Under the pieces are notes generated by a model that saw only the letters and a list, made by a program, of their open reading frames with translations, was not told where the DNA came from and ran no database searches. A stretch of 64,000 nt of DNA from Bradyrhizobium forestalis (GTDB taxonomy: Bacteria > Pseudomonadota > Alphaproteobacteria > Rhizobiales > Xanthobacteraceae), in the NCBI RefSeq assembly GCF_002795245.1, contig NZ_PGVG01000019.1:62001-126000 (forward strand). The letters run 5' to 3'. A program made the position numbers and the translations under genes. Shown piece after piece: positions 40,244-49,191 of the stretch (position 1 is its first letter; each line of letters starts with the position of its first letter).

Positions 40244-41458
40244 ATGAGCGTGCGCCCTCAGGCCAAGGACAAGCCGGCTGCGGCTTCTTTCCAGTGGGAC
40301 GATCCGTTCCTGCTCGACGAGCAGCTCACCGAAGACGAGCGCATGGTGCGCGACACCGCCCGCGCTTACGCCCAGGACAAGCTGCTGCCGCGCGTCTCCA
40401 AGGCCTATCTCGAAGAGAAGACCGACCGCGAGATCTTCAACGAGATGGGCGAGCTCGGCCTGATCGGCATCACGTTGCCGGAGGAGTATGGCTGTGCCAA
40501 TGCGAGCTACGTCGCCTATGGCCTCGTCGCGCGCGAGATCGAGCGGGTCGATTCCGGCTATCGCTCGATGAACTCGGTGCAGTCCTCGCTGGTGATGTAC
40601 CCGATCTACGCCTATGGCGACGAGAACCAGCGCAAGAAGTACCTGCCGAAGCTCGCCAGCGGCGAGTGGGTCGGCTGCTTCGGTCTGACGGAGCCCGACG
40701 CCGGCTCCGATCCGGCCGGCATGAAGACCCGCGCCGAGAAGGTCTCGGACGGCTATCGTCTCACCGGCAGCAAGATGTGGATCTCGAACGCGCCGATCGC
40801 CGACGTGTTCGTGGTCTGGGCCAAGTCGGCTGCGCACGACAACCAGATCCGCGGCTTCGTGCTGGAGAAGGGCATGAAGGGCCTCTCCGCCCCGAAGATC
40901 GGCGGCAAGCTCTCGCTTCGTGCCTCCATCACGGGTGAGGTCGTGATGGACGGCGTCGTGGTTCCGGAAGACGCCCTGCTGCCCAACGTCTCCGGCCTCA
41001 AGGGCCCGTTCGGCTGCCTCAACCGCGCCCGTTACGGCATCTCCTGGGGTGCGTTAGGGGCCGCCGAGGACTGCATGCACCGCGCCCGCCAGTATACGCT
41101 CGACCGCAAGCAGTTCGGCAGGCCGCTCGCCGCGACCCAGCTGGTGCAGAAGAAGCTCGCGGACATGGAGACTGAGATCGCGCTGGGCCTGCAAGCCTCG
41201 TTGCGGGTCGGCCGCCTGATGGACGAGGGCAAGTTCGCGCCCGAGATGATCTCAATCGTCAAGCGCAACAATTGCGGCAAGGCCCTCGATATCGCCCGTA
41301 CCGCTCGCGACATGCACGGCGGCAACGGCATCTCGATCGAGTATCACGTGATGCGCCACGTCCATAACCTCGAGACGGTCAACACTTACGAGGGCACCCA
41401 CGACGTCCACGCCCTGATCCTCGGCCGCGCGATCACGGGCATCCAGGCGTTTTTCTAA
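40244..41458 (+). CDS. gcdH: Glutaryl-CoA dehydrogenase (acyl-CoA dehydrogenase family)
   Basis: 404 residues, FAD enzyme. Signatures: GLTEPDAGSDPAGMKTRAE, SKMWISNAPIADVFVVWAKS, the RYGISWGALGAAEDC segment, and the catalytic Glu in NTYEGTHDVHALILGRAITG near the C-terminus (about residue 382), a pattern specific for glutaryl-CoA dehydrogenases, which oxidise and decarboxylate glutaryl-CoA to crotonyl-CoA in lysine and tryptophan breakdown. ATG 40244 with GAAAGGACG upstream. It follows ribB by 132 bp and is probably separate. A palindromic repeat element follows. Confidence 0.93.
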   Translation: MSVRPQAKDKPAAASFQWDDPFLLDEQLTEDERMVRDTARAYAQDKLLPRVSKAYLEEKTDREIFNEMGELGLIGITLPEEYGCANASYVAYGLVAREIERVDSGYRSMNSVQSSLVMYPIYAYGDENQRKKYLPKLASGEWVGCFGLTEPDAGSDPAGMKTRAEKVSDGYRLTGSKMWISNAPIADVFVVWAKSAAHDNQIRGFVLEKGMKGLSAPKIGGKLSLRASITGEVVMDGVVVPEDALLPNVSGLKGPFGCLNRARYGISWGALGAAEDCMHRARQYTLDRKQFGRPLAATQLVQKKLADMETEIALGLQASLRVGRLMDEGKFAPEMISIVKRNNCGKALDIARTARDMHGGNGISIEYHVMRHVHNLETVNTYEGTHDVHALILGRAITGIQAFF

Positions 41459-41491
41459 GCGCCGCGTATTCCGTGGTCGTTGTTTTGCTCA

Positions 41492-41616
41492 GCTGTCATC
41501 GCCCGCCCCGTGCTGCAATTGCGCACTAGGGCGGGCGATCCAGTATTCCAGAGACCTGGCCTTCGCCACAGGCGCCGCGGCGTACTGGATATCCCGCCTT
41601 CGCGGGGTATGACAGC
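41492..41616. repeat. Intergenic palindromic element with 8-bp terminal inverted repeats
   Basis: GCTGTCAT (41492-41499) and ATGACAGC (41609-41616) bound a 125-bp element made of nested palindromes: GCCCGCC/GGCGGGC (41501 and 41530), CCAGTA/TACTGG (41540 and 41583) and CCCGC-CTTC-GCGGG (41593-41606). It is of the REP-like type frequent in Bradyrhizobium, lying between gcdH and the MBL gene. Confidence 0.7.
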
Positions 41617-41648
41617 GGGGGGTGGGGCAGCAGTGCACAGGAAGGCCC

Positions 41649-42572
41649 ATGTCCGACAACGACGACGTCCCGTTCAACCGCAACTTTCCACTTAAGCCTG
41701 GCGTCGTCGAGGAAGTCCGTCCCGGCGTGCGGCGCGTGCTCTGCAACAATCCGAGCCCCTTCACCTTCACCGGCACGGTCAGCTACATCGTTGGCACCGG
41801 CAACGTCGCGATCATCGACCCCGGCCCGGACGATGCGGCGCACGCAGCGGCGCTGCTCGAGGCCGTGCGCGGCGAGACGGTGAGCCACATCTTCGTCACC
41901 CACACCCACCGTGACCACTCGCCGAACACCGCGCGGATCAAGCAGGCGACCGGCGCGCCGGTTTATGCCGAAGGCCCGCATCGCGCCTCGCGCCCGCGTT
42001 TCGAGAGCGAGAAGCACAATCCGGAATCCGGCGTCGATCGCGATTTCGCGCCCGATATCACGATCGCCCATGGCGACGTCGTCGAGGGGGCCGGCTGGCG
42101 CCTCGAGGCGGTGGCGACGCCCGGCCACACCGCCAACCACCTCGCCTTCGCCTGGCCCGAGAGAAAATTCAACTTCGTTGGCGATCACGTGATGGGCTGG
42201 TCGACCTCGATCGTGGCGCCGCCCGACGGCTCGATGATCGACTACATGGACTCGCTCGAGCGGCTCGCGGCACGCGAGGAGGATCTCTATTTCTCAGGCC
42301 ACGGCCCCGAGATTCCCGAGGGCCCGCGCTTTGCGCGCTTCCTGATCCGTCACCGCAAGGCGCGCGAGGCCTCGATCCTGCACCGCCTTGCCAAGGGCGA
42401 GACCGACATCCCGACCATGGTCCGCGCGATCTATATTGGTATCGATCCGAGGTTGACGACGGCCGCCGGCTACTCCGTGCTGGCGCACCTCGAAGACCTG
42501 GTCGCCCGCGGCGTGGTGGCAACGGATGGCGATCCCGTGATCGGCGGAACGTATCGAATGGCGAACGCGTAG
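41649..42572 (+). CDS. MBL-fold metallo-hydrolase (LACTB2-like)
   Basis: 307 residues with the metallo-beta-lactamase motif THTHRDHSPN (HxHxDH), further ligands in TPGHTANHL, VGDHVMGW and SGHGPEI, and a C-terminal winged-helix-like part (about 230-300) as in LACTB2/GloB-related hydrolases. Substrate unknown; relatives cleave thioesters or RNA. ATG 41649 gives MSDNDDVPFNRNF. It sits between two palindromic repeat elements and is transcribed alone. Confidence 0.9.
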   Translation: MSDNDDVPFNRNFPLKPGVVEEVRPGVRRVLCNNPSPFTFTGTVSYIVGTGNVAIIDPGPDDAAHAAALLEAVRGETVSHIFVTHTHRDHSPNTARIKQATGAPVYAEGPHRASRPRFESEKHNPESGVDRDFAPDITIAHGDVVEGAGWRLEAVATPGHTANHLAFAWPERKFNFVGDHVMGWSTSIVAPPDGSMIDYMDSLERLAAREEDLYFSGHGPEIPEGPRFARFLIRHRKAREASILHRLAKGETDIPTMVRAIYIGIDPRLTTAAGYSVLAHLEDLVARGVVATDGDPVIGGTYRMANA

Positions 42573-42580
42573 CTCTCCGC

Positions 42581-42710
42581 CGTCATTCCGGGGCGATACG
42601 CAGCATCGAACCCGGAATCCATTCATCCACCAACTCTGCGGCTCAATGGATTCTCAGGTGCGCAATTGCGCACCATAGCTCGCGCTATCGCGCGCCCCGG
42701 AATGACAGCG
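42581..42710. repeat. 130-bp palindromic element, family A copy 1
   Basis: GTCATTCCGGGG at the left and CCCCGGAATGAC at the right are perfect 12-bp inverted ends. The inner part carries CGCAGCATCGAACCCGGAAT, also present near 62030 and, inverted, near 56390. It sits between the MBL and DUF1499 genes and may serve as a terminator for both. Confidence 0.75.
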
Positions 42711-42713
42711 AGG

Positions 42714-43568
42714 TTATTTCTTCACCGTCTTCGCCGGCGCCTTGGGCGGCGCGACCGGTGTCTTCTTTACCGGCTTGAGCGCGTCGGCATCGGCGGCGGT
42801 GTTGAGATCGTCGATGAATTTCTTGACGCGCGCGGCGTTGCTGCCGAGATCGCTGTCGAAATTGCGCGAAGCCGAACGGATATCGACGCGGGAATCATCG
42901 CCATCCGGCACGACCCTTATCGAAACGTCTTCGCGAAAACCCATGATCGGCGTGCGCGCGACCGCTTCGATGCGGCCGATGCGGCGCGGAGGCTGCGGTG
43001 CGCGCTCATCGATCACGATCCATTTGCGCTTGTGGACGAGCTGGAGCGCGATCGCATAGGCGCGGTCGACCGAAATCTCGAGCTCGACGGGCTCGATGTC
43101 GGGATAGAAGTGGCGCTGCTGCTCCGCCGAATAGAGGCCGGCATAGACCGCGGGGTTGGTGCCTTCGCCGGTACGCAGCCGCGCCAGCGCTTCGAAGCGC
43201 GGCGGATCGATCGGGTCGGTGGTGATGTCGTAAATCGACGGCAGCTTACGATATTGCAGGCCGAGATAGCCGGGGTAGGCGAGGATCGCCCCGTCGATCA
43301 GGAAGGCAAGCAGGATACGCGCCATGCCACGCGAGCCGTTCTGCCAGATCGCCGCAAAGCCGGCGAGCCCGAACAAGATCGACAGGCCGGCGATCGCGAG
43401 CCCGCCGAGGAAAGTCACAAGCGCCGGCTTCGGCTCCAGGAAATCGAAGCGGACGATGATGATGGACACCACCGCCGCCACCACCGCGAACACGGCCAGA
43501 TTGCGCGCCCAGCTCGCGAGGCTGGACACGGGCTCCGACTGGTAGGGAGCGGAAAACCTGCGGGCCAT
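42714..43568 (-). CDS. DUF1499 membrane protein
   Basis: 284 residues from ATG 43568 (MARRFSAPYQSEPVSSLASW). Three N-terminal membrane helices (about 20-110), then a soluble DUF1499 domain (about 125-265; DITTDPIDPPRFEALARLRT, VARTPIMGFREDVSIRVVPD, VDIRSASRNFDSDLGSNAAR) and a Lys/Pro/Ala-rich tail. The family is of unknown function. It is flanked by palindromic repeats and lies alone. Confidence 0.85.
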   Translation of the reverse strand: MARRFSAPYQSEPVSSLASWARNLAVFAVVAAVVSIIIVRFDFLEPKPALVTFLGGLAIAGLSILFGLAGFAAIWQNGSRGMARILLAFLIDGAILAYPGYLGLQYRKLPSIYDITTDPIDPPRFEALARLRTGEGTNPAVYAGLYSAEQQRHFYPDIEPVELEISVDRAYAIALQLVHKRKWIVIDERAPQPPRRIGRIEAVARTPIMGFREDVSIRVVPDGDDSRVDIRSASRNFDSDLGSNAARVKKFIDDLNTAADADALKPVKKTPVAPPKAPAKTVKK

Positions 43569-43661
43569 CGAGTGAGCTCTGCCGGGGTTGGCGATGCCGG
43601 CCGATCTGGCGCGACGATGGGCCGTTGAGACCACGGCCCGAGGGCAAATTCAAGGGTCGAT

Positions 43662-43822
43662 CACCCTCCCCTGGAGGGGGAGGGTCGATCGCGCGAAGCG
43701 CGAGCGGGGTGGGGTGACAGTCTTTCCGTTGAGGCGGTGCCCGTGTGGAGAGATCACCCCACCCCGTCTCACATTCCGCTTCGCCCCATGTGAGCCGATC
43801 CTCCCCCTCCAGGGGAGGGTGG
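43662..43822. repeat. Palindromic intergenic repeat, CCCTCCCC type
   Basis: CACCCTCCCCTGGAGGGG (from 43662) and CTCCCCCTCCAGGGGAGGG (to 43822) are inverted copies about 140 bp apart, each a palindrome itself, with GCGCGAAGCGC and GGGGTGGGGTGA / TCACCCCACCCC between. A typical Bradyrhizobium intergenic element; no gene lies in this 263-bp gap. Confidence 0.7.
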
Positions 43823-43831
43823 CACCAACGC

Positions 43832-45460
43832 TTACGCCGCCGCGTTCGGGAAGCGATAGTCCTTGAACTGGTCGCGCAGCGCCGTCTTCAGGATCTTGCC
43901 GGTGGCCGTATGCGGAATACCATCGACGAAGACGACGTCATCGGGCATCCACCATTTGGCGATCTTGCCATCCATGTATTTGAGGATGTCCTCGCGCGTG
44001 GCCTGCTGGCCCTGCCTGAGCTGCACGATCAAAAGCGGCCTCTCATCCCATTTGGGGTGGAACACGCCGATCACGGCGGCTTCCGCCACGGCCGGGTGGC
44101 CGACCGCGAGGTTTTCGAGATCGATCGAGGAGATCCACTCGCCGCCGGACTTGATCACGTCCTTGGAGCGATCGGTGATTCGCATGTAGCCGGCCTCGTC
44201 GATGGTCGAGACGTCGCCGGTGTCGAAGAAGCCTTCCTCGTCGAGGATGTTGTCGTCGAGCCGGTAATAGGCCTTGGCGACGGCGGGCCCGGAGACCTTG
44301 AGGCGGCCGAAGGTCCTGCCGTCCCAGGGCAGCTCCTTGCCGGCATCGTCGGTGATCTTCATCTGCACGCCGAAGGGCGCATAGCCCTGCATCTGCAGCA
44401 CGTCGAGCTTGGCATCGCCCGTCGCGTTCTGGAACGGCGGCTTCAGCGCCGCGACGCTGCCGATCGGGCTCATTTCGGTCATGCCCCAGGCGTGACGCAC
44501 GTTCGAGCCCATGTCGAGGAAGGCCTTGATCATCGAGCGCGGCATCGCCGAGCCGCCGCAGATCACCATCTTCAGGTTCGGCAGCTTGAGATTGTTGGCA
44601 GCCATGTGCTGGAGCAGCATCAGCCACACCGTCGGCACGCCGGCGGTGTGCGTCACCTTCTCGGTCGAGAGCAGCTCATAGACCGAGGCGCCGTCGAGCT
44701 TGGCGCCGGGCATGACCAGCTTGGTGCCCTGCGAGGGCGCGGAAAAGGCGATGCCCCAGCTGTTGGCGTGGAACAGCGGAACCACCGGCAGCATGGTCTC
44801 GGACGCGCTGGTGCCGAGCGCGTCGACATTGTTGGCCATCAGCGCGTGCAGCACGTTGGAGCGATGCGAGTACAGCACGCCCTTCGGGTCGCCCGTGGTG
44901 CCCGACGTGTAGCACATCGCGGCCGCCGTGTTCTCGTCAAAGTCCTTCCATTTGAACTTGCCGTCGGCCTCGGCAATCCAGTCCTCGTAGGCTACCGCAT
45001 TCTTCAGCGTGGTCTGCGGCATATGCGCCTTGTCGGTGAGCACGATGTAGCGCTCCACGCTTCCCAGCTTGTCGGCGATCTTCTCCAGGATCGGAACGAA
45101 GGTGATGTCGGTCATCACGACGCGATCCTGCGCATGATTGATGATCCAGGCGATCTGCTCCGGGAAAAGGCGGGGATTGACGGTATGGCAGATGGCGCCG
45201 ATCCCCATGATGCCGTACCAAGCCTCGAGATGGCGCCAGGTGTTCCAGGCGATCGTTGCGACACGGTCGCCGAGCTTGATGCCGTCGCGTTCCAACATCT
45301 GCGAGACCTTGAGCGCGCGCTTGTGGATCTCGGCGTAGTTGGTGCGATGGATCGGTCCCTCGACCGAGCGCGTGACCACCTCCTGCTTGCCATGAATCCT
45401 GGCGGCGTGTTCGATGATCCGGTGGCAGAGCAGGGGCCAATCTTGCATCAAACCAAGCAT
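43832..45460 (-). CDS. AMP-forming acyl-CoA ligase (3-methylthiopropionyl-CoA ligase/medium-chain type)
   Basis: 542 residues of the ANL superfamily: YTSGTTGDPKGVLYSHRSN (P-loop), VPLFHANSWGIAF, ICGGSAMPRSMIKAF, HAWGMTEMSPIGS, and the C-terminal FDTGDVSTIDEAGYMRITDR with SGGEWISSIDLEN and a catalytic Lys in ATGKILKTALR. It activates a carboxylic acid as acyl-AMP then CoA thioester. Overall similarity is to the DmdB-like group in Bradyrhizobium, but the substrate could be a medium-chain fatty acid. GAGGAACGTCGG lies before the ATG. Confidence 0.9.
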   Translation of the reverse strand: MLGLMQDWPLLCHRIIEHAARIHGKQEVVTRSVEGPIHRTNYAEIHKRALKVSQMLERDGIKLGDRVATIAWNTWRHLEAWYGIMGIGAICHTVNPRLFPEQIAWIINHAQDRVVMTDITFVPILEKIADKLGSVERYIVLTDKAHMPQTTLKNAVAYEDWIAEADGKFKWKDFDENTAAAMCYTSGTTGDPKGVLYSHRSNVLHALMANNVDALGTSASETMLPVVPLFHANSWGIAFSAPSQGTKLVMPGAKLDGASVYELLSTEKVTHTAGVPTVWLMLLQHMAANNLKLPNLKMVICGGSAMPRSMIKAFLDMGSNVRHAWGMTEMSPIGSVAALKPPFQNATGDAKLDVLQMQGYAPFGVQMKITDDAGKELPWDGRTFGRLKVSGPAVAKAYYRLDDNILDEEGFFDTGDVSTIDEAGYMRITDRSKDVIKSGGEWISSIDLENLAVGHPAVAEAAVIGVFHPKWDERPLLIVQLRQGQQATREDILKYMDGKIAKWWMPDDVVFVDGIPHTATGKILKTALRDQFKDYRFPNAAA

Positions 45461-45525
45461 TCCGACGTTCCTCCGAGAAGTTGCTGGGCGCTTTGTCGCT
45501 CTCAGCGTTGGGCCAAAGAATTGAC

Positions 45526-46650
45526 ATGACTTTTAGCCTGCCGGACTTTCGCCGCAAATGGTCTTGTCGCGGCTATATGTCCGCTGGCGCGGCAATGGTT
45601 ACCGCTGCGCTCGGGCTGGTGCTTGTGCCTGCCGAGACGGCAGAGGCGCGGAAATATCTAGCGCCCCTCGATATCTTCGGCCTTGGTACACCACGGCCGC
45701 GCGCGGCCGTTCATGCCGCCAAGATTCCGCTGCCAAGACCGCGGCCCGACGAGGCTCCCAAGGCACCGGAAAAGGCACCGGACGAGGCACCGCCGGAGGC
45801 GGAGGGGAAGCCTTCTCCCGACCAGCCGAGCGCCGACAAGCCTGCAGATGCTGCGTCGCTACCCCCGAAACAGGTCTCAGCCTGCCGCCTCGCGCTGACC
45901 GAGGACATTGCGATCGCGCCCTCAATCCCGGATATCCGCGGCCCCGGCGCCTGCGGCGGCGAGGATCTGGTGCGGCTGGAAGCCATCGTGCTGCCGGACA
46001 AGCGGAAGGTGACGGTCAAGCCGGCGGCGATCCTTCGCTGCACCATGGCGTCCGCGATCGCCGATTGGCTGCGCAAGGACATGGTGCCGCTGGCCACCAG
46101 CCTCGGCTCGCCCATCAGCGACCTCGACAATTTCGATGCCTTCGAATGCCGCGGCCGCAACCGCGTCGTTGGCGCGATGCTGTCCGAGCACGGCAAGGCC
46201 AATGCCATCGACATCCGCGCCATCAAGCTCGCCAATGGGCAGTCGATCGGCCTCACCGACCGCACCATATCGCGCGAGGTGCGCGAGCGCGTGCTGCATT
46301 CGGTCTGCGCGCGCTTTTCCACCGTGCTCGGTCCGGGCTCGGACTGGTATCACGAGGATCACATCCATCTCGACCTGGCGCAGCGGCGCAACGACTACCG
46401 GATCTGTCAGTGGAATGTGTGGGATCCCCTGCCGCTAATCGCCCCGATATTGCCGGCGGAACGTCCGGAGGAGGCGCCGCCGCGCGAGGTCGCGGCCAAG
46501 CCCGAGGCAAAGGAAGGTGCCGATGATGATGCGGCGGAGAAATCCTCTCCGCCCGAGGACAAGGCGGTGCCCGAGAAGAAGGCTCATTCGTCCAAGCCGG
46601 CAACAAACAAGTCGGTAACAAACAAGCCGGCAACAAAAAAGCGCCGGTGA
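45526..46650 (+). CDS. Extensin-like family protein (periplasmic peptidase fold)
   Basis: 374 residues from ATG 45526. N-terminal hydrophobic export segment (AGAAMVTAALGLVLVPAETA), a Pro/Ala/Glu-rich linker (about 55-120), then the bacterial extensin-like domain (about 125-305) with SEHGKANAIDIRAIKL and WYHEDHIHLDLA, the zinc-peptidase-like His/Asp pattern shared with D-Ala-D-Ala carboxypeptidases, and several cysteines. The C-terminus is low-complexity with a repeated KPATNKSVTNKPATKK tail. Likely acts on the cell wall. Its stop codon lies inside a terminator hairpin. The other in-frame start, 45481, is less likely. Confidence 0.85.
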   Translation: MTFSLPDFRRKWSCRGYMSAGAAMVTAALGLVLVPAETAEARKYLAPLDIFGLGTPRPRAAVHAAKIPLPRPRPDEAPKAPEKAPDEAPPEAEGKPSPDQPSADKPADAASLPPKQVSACRLALTEDIAIAPSIPDIRGPGACGGEDLVRLEAIVLPDKRKVTVKPAAILRCTMASAIADWLRKDMVPLATSLGSPISDLDNFDAFECRGRNRVVGAMLSEHGKANAIDIRAIKLANGQSIGLTDRTISREVRERVLHSVCARFSTVLGPGSDWYHEDHIHLDLAQRRNDYRICQWNVWDPLPLIAPILPAERPEEAPPREVAAKPEAKEGADDDAAEKSSPPEDKAVPEKKAHSSKPATNKSVTNKPATKKRR

Positions 46651-46663
46651 AACCGGCGCTTTT
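46637..46663. terminator. Bidirectional terminator containing the extensin gene stop codon
   Basis: AAAAGCGCCGGT (46637-46648) and ACCGGCGCTTTT (46652-46663) are perfect 12-bp arms with the 3-nt loop GAA. The TGA stop (46648-46650) spans the stem-loop junction. It can also end the convergent L,D-transpeptidase gene. Confidence 0.85.
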
Positions 46664-46686
46664 GGATGTCTAGAGATCGGAGGCGA

Positions 46687-47373
46687 TCAGTAGCTGCCCG
46701 CCTGGCCGGTCTGGCTGCTGCCGAGCGCCAATCGCGAGTTGTACGGGGAGTCGCCATGCTTGGGCTCGAGCACCACGACGATGGTGCCGACCTTGACCCG
46801 GTTATAGAGGTCGATCGCGTCTTCGTTGGTCAGGCGGATGCAGCCCGACGAGATCGAGGCGCCGATATACTCCGGCTGGTTGGTGCCGTGGATGCGGAAC
46901 AACGTGTCCTTGCCGCCCGAGTAGAGATACATCGCGCGCGAGCCCATCGGATTGTCCGGGCCAGGTGCGACATAGGTCGGCACGCCCAGACGCGAGATCT
47001 CACCCGGGGTCGGATGCCAGGCCGGCCATTCGGTCATGCTGCCGACCTTGGCGATACCGGACCACGCCATGGCCTCTTCGCCGACGGTGATGCCGTAGCG
47101 GATCGCCTTGCCGCCCTCCAGCACGTAATAGAGGTAGTGGTTGTCGGAATCGACCACGATCGAGCCCGGGGATTCCTTGCGGTGGTATTCGACGATGGCG
47201 CGGCGGAACGGCTCCGCGACCGGAGTGTTCTCGTACCGGACCTTGGCGAGGAGTTCCTTGTCCTTCGGCTTGAACGCCTTGGTGTCGGTCGCCTCGAAAT
47301 GCGTGGCCTGCATGCAGCCCGACAGCATCAGGCCAGCGGCCAAAATCCCAAACTTAACTTTCAGCGACGACAT
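46687..47373 (-). CDS. L,D-transpeptidase (YkuD/ErfK family) lipoprotein
   Basis: 228 residues from ATG 47373 (MSSLKVKFGILAAGLMLSGC), with a lipobox LMLSGC, so membrane-anchored in the periplasm. The YkuD domain (about 90-215) has the catalytic pattern HGTNQPEYIGASISSGCIRL (HG-x2-N...S-x-GC-x-R). It forms 3-3 peptidoglycan crosslinks or attaches proteins to peptidoglycan. Many paralogues occur in rhizobia. Convergent with the extensin-like gene through a shared terminator. Confidence 0.92.
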   Translation of the reverse strand: MSSLKVKFGILAAGLMLSGCMQATHFEATDTKAFKPKDKELLAKVRYENTPVAEPFRRAIVEYHRKESPGSIVVDSDNHYLYYVLEGGKAIRYGITVGEEAMAWSGIAKVGSMTEWPAWHPTPGEISRLGVPTYVAPGPDNPMGSRAMYLYSGGKDTLFRIHGTNQPEYIGASISSGCIRLTNEDAIDLYNRVKVGTIVVVLEPKHGDSPYNSRLALGSSQTGQAGSY

Positions 47374-47711
47374 GGTTTGGTTCCAATCAAAACAATACCG
47401 TGCGGAACGCCTGAGCTTAGCGCCCAAGTTCCTCGACTCCGTTAATCCCCATTATCGTTGAAATCTGCCACAATTCCAGCGCTGAAGCCCTTTTCCCGCG
47501 CTGCAAGAGCCCACCTGTGGCTTTTCTGCCGCAAATTTGGGGGTGTTATGTGGGTTTTTTGGCCAGACGCGTCAGACTTGTCGATTCCGTGCCACAGTTG
47601 AGCCCCGGCGCCGCCACACATGCAAACGCTCCGTTAATGTTGTTGTCATCGTGAACCTGTCAGAATCGCGCTAAGGGCTGTCATTCTGTCGCAGGATCTC
47701 TGGAGCTTTTC
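47374..47711. other. 338-bp divergent intergenic region, no gene seen
   Basis: The gap between the divergent L,D-transpeptidase and corA genes holds promoters for both by position. I see no supported open frame. Notable are a T-rich stretch (GTGGGTTTTTTGG near 47550) and a direct repeat of CTGTC near 47660-47690, with no recognised binding consensus. Confidence 0.5.
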
Positions 47712-48689
47712 ATGTTTTCGGTGTTTGTTCCCTCCGAGTCCGTCCTCAAGAAGGCTGTCATCGAGGATCTTGCGGCTGTCCCGGAGAACGCCGTCTGGAT
47801 CGACCTCGTCAGTCCGAGCGCGGCCGAGGACAAGGCGGTGGAGCGGCTCGCGGGTATCGCCATCCCGACCCGGGAAGACATGCAGGAGATCGAGATCTCC
47901 AGCCGCCTCTATATGGAGAACGGCGCGCGCTACATGACTGCGACGCTGATGTGCCAGTCCGATACCGACATGCCCCGGACCACGGCGGTGACCTTCATCC
48001 TCGGCGACCACCGCCTGGTGACGGTACGCTACGACCTGCCGAAGCCGTTCGCTCTGGTCGAGGCCAAGCTTGCCCGCTCCTGCACGCCCTCCATCACTGG
48101 CGAGATGGTGCTGATGGAGCTGCTGGACGCCGTGATCGACCGCTGCGCCGACATTCTGGAGCGCTGCGGCACCGAGATCGATCAGGTCAGCCACGACATC
48201 TTCGAGCCTGAGAGCGAGCGCCACGGGCAGGCAAAGAGATATTCCCAGATCTTGATCTCGATCGGCCGCAAGGGCGATTTGACCTCGAAGGTTCGCGAGA
48301 GTCTGGTGTCGATCGGCCGCGTCGTGACGTTCCTGTCCGCGGTAGTCGAGGGCGTGAAATGGTCCAAGGACATGCGCGAGCAGCTCAAGACCATGCAGCG
48401 CGACGTGGCGTCACTGACCGACCACGCCTCCTATCTCTCCAACAAGATCACCTTCGTGCTCGACGCCATGCTCGGCGTCGTCAATCTCGAGCAGAACAAC
48501 ATCATCAAGCTGTTCTCGGTGATGGCCGTCGTGCTGATGCCGCCGACGCTGATCGCCTCGGTCTACGGCATGAATTTCAAGGTGATGCCGGAACTCGAAT
48601 GGGTGCACGGCTATCCGATGGCACTGGTGATGATGCTGATCGCCGCCATTGTTCCGTACTGGATCTTCAAGTGGAAGAAGTGGCTGTAG
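47712..48689 (+). CDS. corA: CorA-family magnesium/cobalt transporter
   Basis: 325 residues. N-terminal cytoplasmic alpha/beta domain (about 1-170), long stalk helix (SKDMREQLKTMQRDVASLTD), then two C-terminal membrane helices (about 265-285 and 298-318) with the signature YGMNF between. It mediates Mg2+ (or Co2+/Ni2+) uptake as a pentamer. The loop after GMN reads KVMPELEWVHG, acidic as expected. Monocistronic; a GC-rich hairpin follows at 48773. Confidence 0.93.
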   Translation: MFSVFVPSESVLKKAVIEDLAAVPENAVWIDLVSPSAAEDKAVERLAGIAIPTREDMQEIEISSRLYMENGARYMTATLMCQSDTDMPRTTAVTFILGDHRLVTVRYDLPKPFALVEAKLARSCTPSITGEMVLMELLDAVIDRCADILERCGTEIDQVSHDIFEPESERHGQAKRYSQILISIGRKGDLTSKVRESLVSIGRVVTFLSAVVEGVKWSKDMREQLKTMQRDVASLTDHASYLSNKITFVLDAMLGVVNLEQNNIIKLFSVMAVVLMPPTLIASVYGMNFKVMPELEWVHGYPMALVMMLIAAIVPYWIFKWKKWL

Positions 48690-48772
48690 GTGCCATGCTC
48701 GAGCAAAGATACCTACCGAGATATTACGCCGCTCGCTGAGACACGGTGAATCGTGTCGCAGAATAGATCGGG

Positions 48773-48810
48773 ATTGCGGCGGCGCGGTGATGTGCGCGCC
48801 GTGCCGCAAT
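48773..48810. other. GC-rich hairpin after corA
   Basis: ATTGCGGCGGCGCG and CGCGCCGTGCCGCAAT can pair with one small bulge around an 8-nt loop. There is no T run, so it is not a clear intrinsic terminator. Confidence 0.45.
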
Positions 48811-48894
48811 TCCTCCGGTAAAATTTGAGCGGTGGGCTGAACGTTTGCGCGAAACTTGTCTGCGATAAGCAGTGCGTAGCCGCGAGGAACAGCC

Positions 48895-49113
48895 ATGGTT
48901 GAAAAACACATAACGTCGCCCCGCAACGTCATCGATCTGGCGAATTATCGTCAGGTCCTGGCGAGCGGCAAGGCGCCGTCGATGTCGGCGCGCATGTGCC
49001 GGCACTGTGGTGCTCCGCTGCTCGATGGTGAGAACGACGACGACTGCTCGACTGCATTCAGCACGGCCGCTCCGCGGCCGCGCGAGAGGTCGCGTCGGAT
49101 TCGACTCGATTGA
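48895..49113 (+). CDS. Small conserved protein with a CxxC motif
   Basis: 72 residues: MVEKHITSPRNVIDLANYRQ, then a MCRHCGAPLLDGENDDDCST segment with a CxxC pair and a further Cys, which could bind a metal, and a basic C-terminus. CGAGGAACAGCC lies upstream of the ATG. Function unknown. It stands between corA and a convergent methyltransferase gene. Confidence 0.6.
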   Translation: MVEKHITSPRNVIDLANYRQVLASGKAPSMSARMCRHCGAPLLDGENDDDCSTAFSTAAPRPRERSRRIRLD

Positions 49114-49191
49114 GGAACGGAAGGTAAGGGCGATCCAGGACTTGCGGCGGCGTTGTCTGGATCGCCTTGCTTCCGCTCTTCGGCAAATCTG

